A stretch of DNA of 64,000 bases from assembly GCA_033675265.1 (NCBI GenBank), contig JAUJYZ010001085.1, forward strand, positions 127,001 through 191,000. The letters are read 5' to 3'. The notes under the pieces are model-generated. The model had not been told where the DNA came from. It saw only the letters and a list, made by a program, of their open reading frames with translations, and did not search any database. This DNA is from Actinostola sp. cb2023. Taxonomy: Eukaryota > Cnidaria > Anthozoa > Actiniaria > Actinostolidae. Made by a program: the position numbers and the translations under genes. Below are positions 59,801 through 64,000 of this stretch, piece by piece. How positions within the stretch are numbered: position 1 is the first letter of the stretch; each line of letters starts with the position of its first letter.

Positions 59801-62059
59801 GTGAGTTCTCTTACTACATTAAATCACAATTCTATCACGTGTGGGATGCGTGAGTTCTCTTACTACATTAAATCACAATTCTATCACGTGCATGTGGGAT
59901 GCGTGAGTTCTCTTACTACTTTCAATCACAATTCTATCACGTGTGGGATGCGTGAGATCTCTTACCAATACTCTCGTGACGAAATCGTTGTTTGCTCCCA
60001 TAAACTTAGGTTGTAGTTCATCAGTAGATCTCAGGGTAAAGTTCACGTACTTCTCAACCTCGCTACCTTTTAGCAAAACAACTTTCGTCTGAGGTTCAAA
60101 GCCCTTGGCTGACGCAGTGACGTCATAGGAGCCTGGGACGAGTAGTCTCCAGTAATCCCCGTCCTTAGCGGCCATGACGTCATGACGACGATCAGAGATG
60201 CGGACGACAGCGTTTTTGATTGGATTTCCTTTGGTTGACTTAACAAACCCGTGTATACCGGTATGAACCTGTTATGTAGTAACACGATATTGAGATGGAA
60301 ATACATGAAAGGAAATTATTGCTGATCTTTGAAAGAAGGAAATAGAATATTGAATGGGTAAAAATGTTGAAAAGAAGAAAGGAAGAATTAAGACGATAAA
60401 AGGAAATAATGACTGTCGGTGGTAAACATGATGACAGTGGTAATGATTCATGATGATGATGATCAGTGATGATGATGATGATCAGTGGTGATGATGATGA
60501 TGATGATGATCAGTGATGATGATGATGATCAGTGGTGATGATGATGATGATGATTATCATTATCATGAAATGAAGGTGATGATGGCGCCATGATTATGAT
60601 GTTGATGATGATAATGGTTGTGATGTTGGTAATGGTGGTGATGATGGTATTGATTATTGTGATCATGAAGGTGATGATAATGATAATGATGTTGGTTGGT
60701 GTTGATGATGGTAATGGTGATGATGATCAGTGGTGATGGTCATGGTCATGAAGGTCATGATGTTGGTAATGATGATGGTGATGATATGATCAGTGGTGAT
60801 GATGATGATGGTGATGATATGATCAGTGATGATGATGATGATGATGATGGTCATGAAGGTCATGATGGTTGGTATTGATGATGGTAATGGTGATGATATG
60901 ATCAGTGGTGATGATATGATCAGTGGTGATGATGGTGATGTTGGTTGGTGTTGATGTTGGTAATGACAATGGTGATGATGATGGTGATGATATGATCAGT
61001 GATGATGATGATGCTGATGGTGATAAATCTCACCTGTTTAATCAGATTCATCAAAGGCCTCTTATTATCATCCCAGTATTTCTTTAATTTGTCAGCCTTG
61101 GGAAACCTTTCACATCCAACCTCAACCGTAACCTCGAAATCATTCGAATGCACGTAGTTATAATCCTGCATTCCTCCAGAAATACTAAACCAACTGGCTC
61201 CATTGGTCACCCCATCAATGAAGTCCTGTTCTTTTCCATTCGTACAATTCCATTTTGAGTTCGCGAGATGCATCACGGGATGCTCTGAGGAGTATGCTTT
61301 AGCTAAATGTCTAAATACGTCATCATCCGGGGTAGCGCTGTAGAGACTTTGCCCGGACGGAGAATCATCATACGGGTAAATGGCAACCAAAGCCCCGGTA
61401 TGTAAACTCGTGGACAGCACAAAAGGGTAATCTCGAATCCATTTCATGACTGCACGTGTTTCCGGTTGCGGCGGGCCGTTGGAGCTTGGGAAGAACTGAT
61501 CCGGGAAATTCCTGTTCAAGTCGACACCACGTGCGTTTCTTCGTCCCAGGGCACTATGGTGATGGCCGCGCACCGAAGCCAGTTCATAACCATCAGGGTT
61601 CATGCTAGGTAGAATATGAATTCTTGTTTCATCTATTAGTTTAGTAATCGGCAAATCGTTCTTGTAGCTCTCGCATAAATGTCTGATGAGTTGTAGAAGG
61701 ATCTCACGACCGACGACTTCGTTGCCGTGAATATTCCCGAGGTATTTCATCTCGGGTTCACCGGGCTCGTGGCGTCCAGGTTTGTCGCTGATTTCCATGA
61801 CCCAAAGCTTGCGATTCTGGACACTGTATCCTATGGAATACAAGCGGGTTATGTCGGGGTATTTCTTGGCGAAGTACTTCATAAACCAAGTCATTTGCTC
61901 GTAATCGTGGTGTTTATAATTGTTGATTTGTAACAGCTGTGAGACGACGATGTCTTCAGTCGTGTAGGTCGCGTTCATCGCGGTTTTCTCTGCAGGAACG
62001 AGAGGACTTGCTTGTGAGAATTGAATCAATGCGAGCGTCCACACCACAAACGCGTTCAT
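56112..62059 (-). CDS. Gene 3: secreted M14B carboxypeptidase with C-terminal CAP-Gly domain
   Basis: Exons: 62059-61034, 60268-59966, 57397-57294, 56853-56112; 724 residues with all phases consistent. Signal peptide 1-18 (MNAFVVWTLALIQFSQAS), zinc carboxypeptidase to about 342, transthyretin-like domain 343-443, acidic spacer, Thr/Pro-rich linker 553-613, basic run 614-628, CAP-Gly domain about 643-718. Zinc ligands H111, E114 and H220, R183 in NRNFPD and catalytic E313 in TVEVGCERFP are present, so the enzyme should be active, trimming C-terminal residues from peptides in the secretory path or outside the cell. The M14B plus transthyretin-like pair is standard for the carboxypeptidase N/E/M/D group. 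A CAP-Gly domain in such a protein is not expected. The splice into the last exon uses a GC donor. Confidence 0.88.
57015..57116 (+). mobile_element. SINE/LINE tail
   Basis: GCAGCCCGAAAAAGTCCTCC, TAAAGCGCATTGAGACAATG and GCGCTATATAAGAACTTCC end in ATT repeats, a typical non-LTR tail. Confidence 0.65.
57110..57290. mobile_element. ACAGTCGAACCTCC-type DNA element
   Basis: Inverted ends ACAGTTGAACCTCCGGTTGC and ACAGTCGAACCTCCCGTAAG enclose repeated CTCTCGTAAGCGACCAC blocks. It abuts the GC donor of gene 3 exon 3 (57294). Confidence 0.8.
57294..57397 (-). CDS. Gene 3 exon 3: acidic/basic spacer, GC donor
   Basis: The acceptor CCTTGCAG|AATGG is in phase 0. The exon encodes NGEDFLLDLSPDPREHVVHK and QHGDRDDVKQQLNH. 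It ends CACAG|GCAAGT: the donor is GC, with the strong flanks usual for GC-AG introns, and AG|A completes Arg. Confidence 0.82.
57476..59960. repeat. 49-bp minisatellite, about 50 units, each with a splice-donor sequence
   Basis: The unit is GGGATGCGTGAGTTCTCTTA, CTACTTTAAATCACAATTCT, ATCACGTGT. On the minus strand each unit reads GTAAGAGAACTCACGCATCC. The real donor of exon 60268-59966 is GTAAGAGATCTCACGCATCC, so the array starts at the junction and copies its intron side. The array fills almost the whole intron. Each unit also has CACGTG, an E-box. Confidence 0.96.
59966..60268 (-). CDS. Gene 3 exon 2: transthyretin-like domain
   Basis: The acceptor ACATAACAG|GTTC is in phase 0. The exon encodes VHTGIHGFVKSTKGNPIKNA, VVRISDRRHDV, GDYWRLLVPGSYDVTASAKG and FEPQTKVVLL. 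The G-x-V, G-D-Y/F-W-R-L-L-x-P-G-x-Y motif is the CarboxypepD regulatory fold. It ends in phase 0 at ATTG|GTAAGAG. Confidence 0.93.
60410..61025. repeat. GAT/ATG microsatellite in gene 3 intron
   Basis: GATGATGAT, GATCAGTGGTGAT and GGTCATGAAGGTCATGATG units fill the intron, ending about 10 bp past the donor of exon 1. Confidence 0.95.
61034..62059 (-). CDS. Gene 3 exon 1: signal peptide and M14 catalytic domain
   Basis: A single 342-codon exon. Markers: YLGNIHGNEVVGRE (zinc H and E), SMNPDGYE, DLNRNFPDQF, LSTSLHTGALVAIYPYD (third ligand), ISGGMQDYNY and TVEVGCERFP (catalytic Glu). The length and motifs are complete for the family. The donor AACAG|GTGAG is in phase 0. The chosen ATG at 62059 gives a good signal peptide and lies about 160 bp after the TATA site. 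Confidence 0.96.
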
Positions 62060-62246
62060 CGTTGTCTTTCACTACCGAACACAGAAGCGAACTTTCGCTG
62101 ACCGAGTTTGAGTCCCACCGTAAACGGTTCAATTTCAAGCGGTGACGTCGACATATCGTCCTCTCTGAGTCGCTGTTTTCAAGCATGCGATCGCTCATCT
62201 TTATTTCAAGGTTAACTTGACTGTGTTAAGTATTGGGTGTGGTGTG

Positions 62247-62256
62247 TTTATATATA
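62247..62256 (-). promoter_or_regulatory. TATA box upstream of gene 3
   Basis: TATATATAAA on the minus strand, about 190 bp before the start codon. Transcription would begin near 62220. Confidence 0.5.
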
Positions 62257-62511
62257 GACACGGCAAATCTCTGCACCTGCTAATGTTTGTCCGTCAACAG
62301 GTGGATCGAGCGCAGTTACTAGATATAAATATGTCAGTTTACAAGTCTTTTTCTTCTCGTAGTCTTATTAGTAGATATATGCATCATTGTTTTCTTAAAC
62401 TGTATACAAGTACAATAAATGTTCGTAGAGCTGTTCGGCTTTAACAGTGATCAGAAACATCAAGAAGCAGAAGTTTATCTAGCCTTAATTGATCGGTTAA
62501 TCCTTTGGCTG

Positions 62512-62584
62512 AACATGCTCGAGGATCCAGCGGTTTTTTGCCCGGCGCTCCGAAGTCAAAAACCGCTGGATCCTCGAGCATGTT
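62512..62584. repeat. Near-perfect hairpin
   Basis: AACATGCTCGAGGATCCAGC GG on the left is mirrored exactly by CCGCTGGATCCTCGAGCATG TT on the right. Confidence 0.92.
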
Positions 62585-62986
62585 GACTGAAGTAATTCTA
62601 TACCTTGTTGCGAAATAATTCAGTTTTAAGTACTTTCTGTAATGTAATATCGCGCGCACTGTGTTGCTGTATTGTAATTCACTGTTCGATAACACACAAA
62701 CATGCACTAGTCGTTTAGTAGTCGTACTCACTAGAAGTCGTACGGTTTTTGCCACTTATATCAGAGTGCAAGGATGCGCAATTCTCTGCATGTAAGAGCT
62801 ACTTCGTGTGCACAATACAACCAAGCACTACTCGTACATATTGTTGTGTCTAACAACAGCAACATAGGCAGGTTATCTGACAACAACACATAAATACTCC
62901 TACGACCACGGGAAAGAATAGAACTACAAAGCAAGCAATCAAAACTAAAGCCAACATTACACTAACTATCGTACCTTGTAGTTCTA

Positions 62987-63127
62987 TAGTACAAACACTA
63001 AAACCGTGCAACGTGTTGCACTCAATAGTACTAAATAGCTCTAATTAAACAATAGAAAACAATAGCAATATCACTATTTAGGACTAAATAGTACTATTTA
63101 TGTTGCACGGTTTTAGAGTTTGTACTC
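62987..63127. mobile_element. MITE family A, copy 3
   Basis: Ends AGTACAAACACTAAAACCGT and its complement; interior ACTAAATAGCTCTAATTAAA and AACAATAGAAAACAATAG. Confidence 0.88.
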
Positions 63128-63153
63128 ACTAGTACTTAGAATAATCTATCGTA

Positions 63154-63276
63154 GAGTACAAACACTAAAAGCATGCAATACTTTGCACTAAATAGCACTA
63201 ATTAAACAATAGAAAACAATAGAATTAGAGCACTATTTAGTACTATTTATGTTGCACGCGTTTAGTGTTTGTACTC
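63154..63276. mobile_element. MITE family A, copy 4
   Basis: GAGTACAAACACTAAAAGCA at the left end and its complement at the right end, TA-flanked. It lies 26 bp from copy 3. Confidence 0.9.
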
Positions 63277-63845
63277 TACCTTGTAGCTCTAGACTAGTAT
63301 ACTTATTTCAGTGTTGTCAGGTCAGGATTTCAGAATCCAAGGTTTCATGATTTCAGATGCGCGCAGAAGAGAAGATTGGTTTGTTTAAATTCTTGTTTAG
63401 ACGTTTAATTCGAACGCAAATAAATAAAAACATTTGAATAGAAAATAATAATATTATTTCAAAGCTAATAGCAACAACTGTAAAGTATAACAACAATACA
63501 GGATTGTTTTGATGGTTTGTTTACAGTGTACCTGTTGACTGGACGAGTTAATCAACCAATCACGCATCACTGATAACAGGTTGTCTTTACACGGTCTTTT
63601 GAACCAAGATGTTGTTTATTCTGAACAAAAACATCCAAACGTAGAAAATTGATGAATGATATTTCCTGTTTTACGTTTAAAAAGGCAACACAGTTTAGTT
63701 TGAAAAATGATTCTAGAACATTATAAACTCAGAGAAATGTATTGGTGTTCAGTTAGTCAATGTTGGAGTGGGTCAAGTTTCTGGACTGATTTTCTCGAGG
63801 TTCGGGAAATGTCATGTTTCTTCAAAAGCGATGCCACAATTACCT

Positions 63846-63945
63846 CAAATCTATCGGCCACGCGGGCGTTTTCCATGTTGATCGTAGGACCCAATTTAGA
63901 ACACAAATCATTTGTTTCAAGTGGAGCAAACAAGGCGTTGGCTTA
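63846..63945 (-). CDS. Possible exon at the window edge
   Basis: On the minus strand CACCCTAAG|CC opens a frame encoding NALFAPLETNDLCSKLGPTI and NMENARVADRFE, followed by GTAATT. The composition looks coding, but no domain is recognised and no partner exon is in the window. The upstream frame has a stop just before the proposed acceptor. Treat as a weak candidate. Confidence 0.3.
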
Positions 63946-64000
63946 GGGTGTGGTTAAGACTGCAATCATCACCATTCTTGTCCCGCTGGTCCAAATATCC

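Noticed and set aside
57476..59960. CRISPR-like regular array
   Set aside because: Units are contiguous with no unique spacers, in animal DNA. It is a minisatellite.

Overview
This window is repeat-rich eukaryotic genomic DNA from an animal, most likely a cnidarian, probably an anthozoan. Evidence: short exons with GT-AG introns, a canonical metazoan tRNA-Gly(GCC), an adhesion GPCR with F5/8 type C (discoidin), Ig and FN3 domains, and dense small palindromic DNA transposons. The taxon is an inference; no species marker was found. There are no bacterial features.

Three multi-exon genes can be rebuilt by joining exons whose splice phases agree. (1) On the minus strand (about 19.6/15.6 to 5.0 kb), a small surface protein: signal peptide, two F5/8C domains, a Thr-rich stalk, and a C-terminal hydrophobic segment with no cytoplasmic tail (GPI-type). 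(2) On the plus strand (34.7 to 54.2 kb), an adhesion GPCR: signal peptide, two F5/8C, Ig, two FN3, GAIN/GPS, seven-helix domain, long tail. One base appears to be missing in one of its exons as given. (3) On the minus strand (62.06 to 56.1 kb), a secreted M14B zinc carboxypeptidase with a transthyretin-like domain, a Thr/Pro linker and, unexpectedly, a CAP-Gly domain at the C-terminus. Genes 1 and 2 share the same F5/8C exon boundaries and splice phases, so they look like divergent paralogues; they may be a receptor and a GPI-anchored relative of its ectodomain.

Layout: 0-1.2 kb is a copy of 14.7-16.0 kb, carrying a divergent pair of signal-peptide exons. 1.2-4.96 kb holds a GAT-rich repeat, a fold-back element and MITEs. 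5.0-15.6 kb is gene 1, with introns full of ATT, CTGT and other tandem repeats. 16-21 kb is mostly non-coding, with one more minus-strand signal exon at 19.6 kb. 21.1-29.7 kb is an 8.6-kb array of a 63-bp satellite. 29.7-41.4 kb is gene-poor, with a tRNA-Gly, MITEs, gene 2's first exon, a 62-bp satellite and a 1-kb TTGTTTGTTGAT array. 41.4-54.2 kb is the body of gene 2. 54.2-56.1 kb is 3' flank. 56.1-62.1 kb is gene 3, with one intron made almost wholly of about 50 copies of a 49-bp repeat. 62.1-64 kb has MITEs and a possible exon at the edge.

A recurrent oddity is that several minisatellites begin exactly at exon-intron junctions and have copied the splice signal into every unit. Alternative first exons that encode only a signal peptide, all with phase-1 donors, are the other unusual theme.
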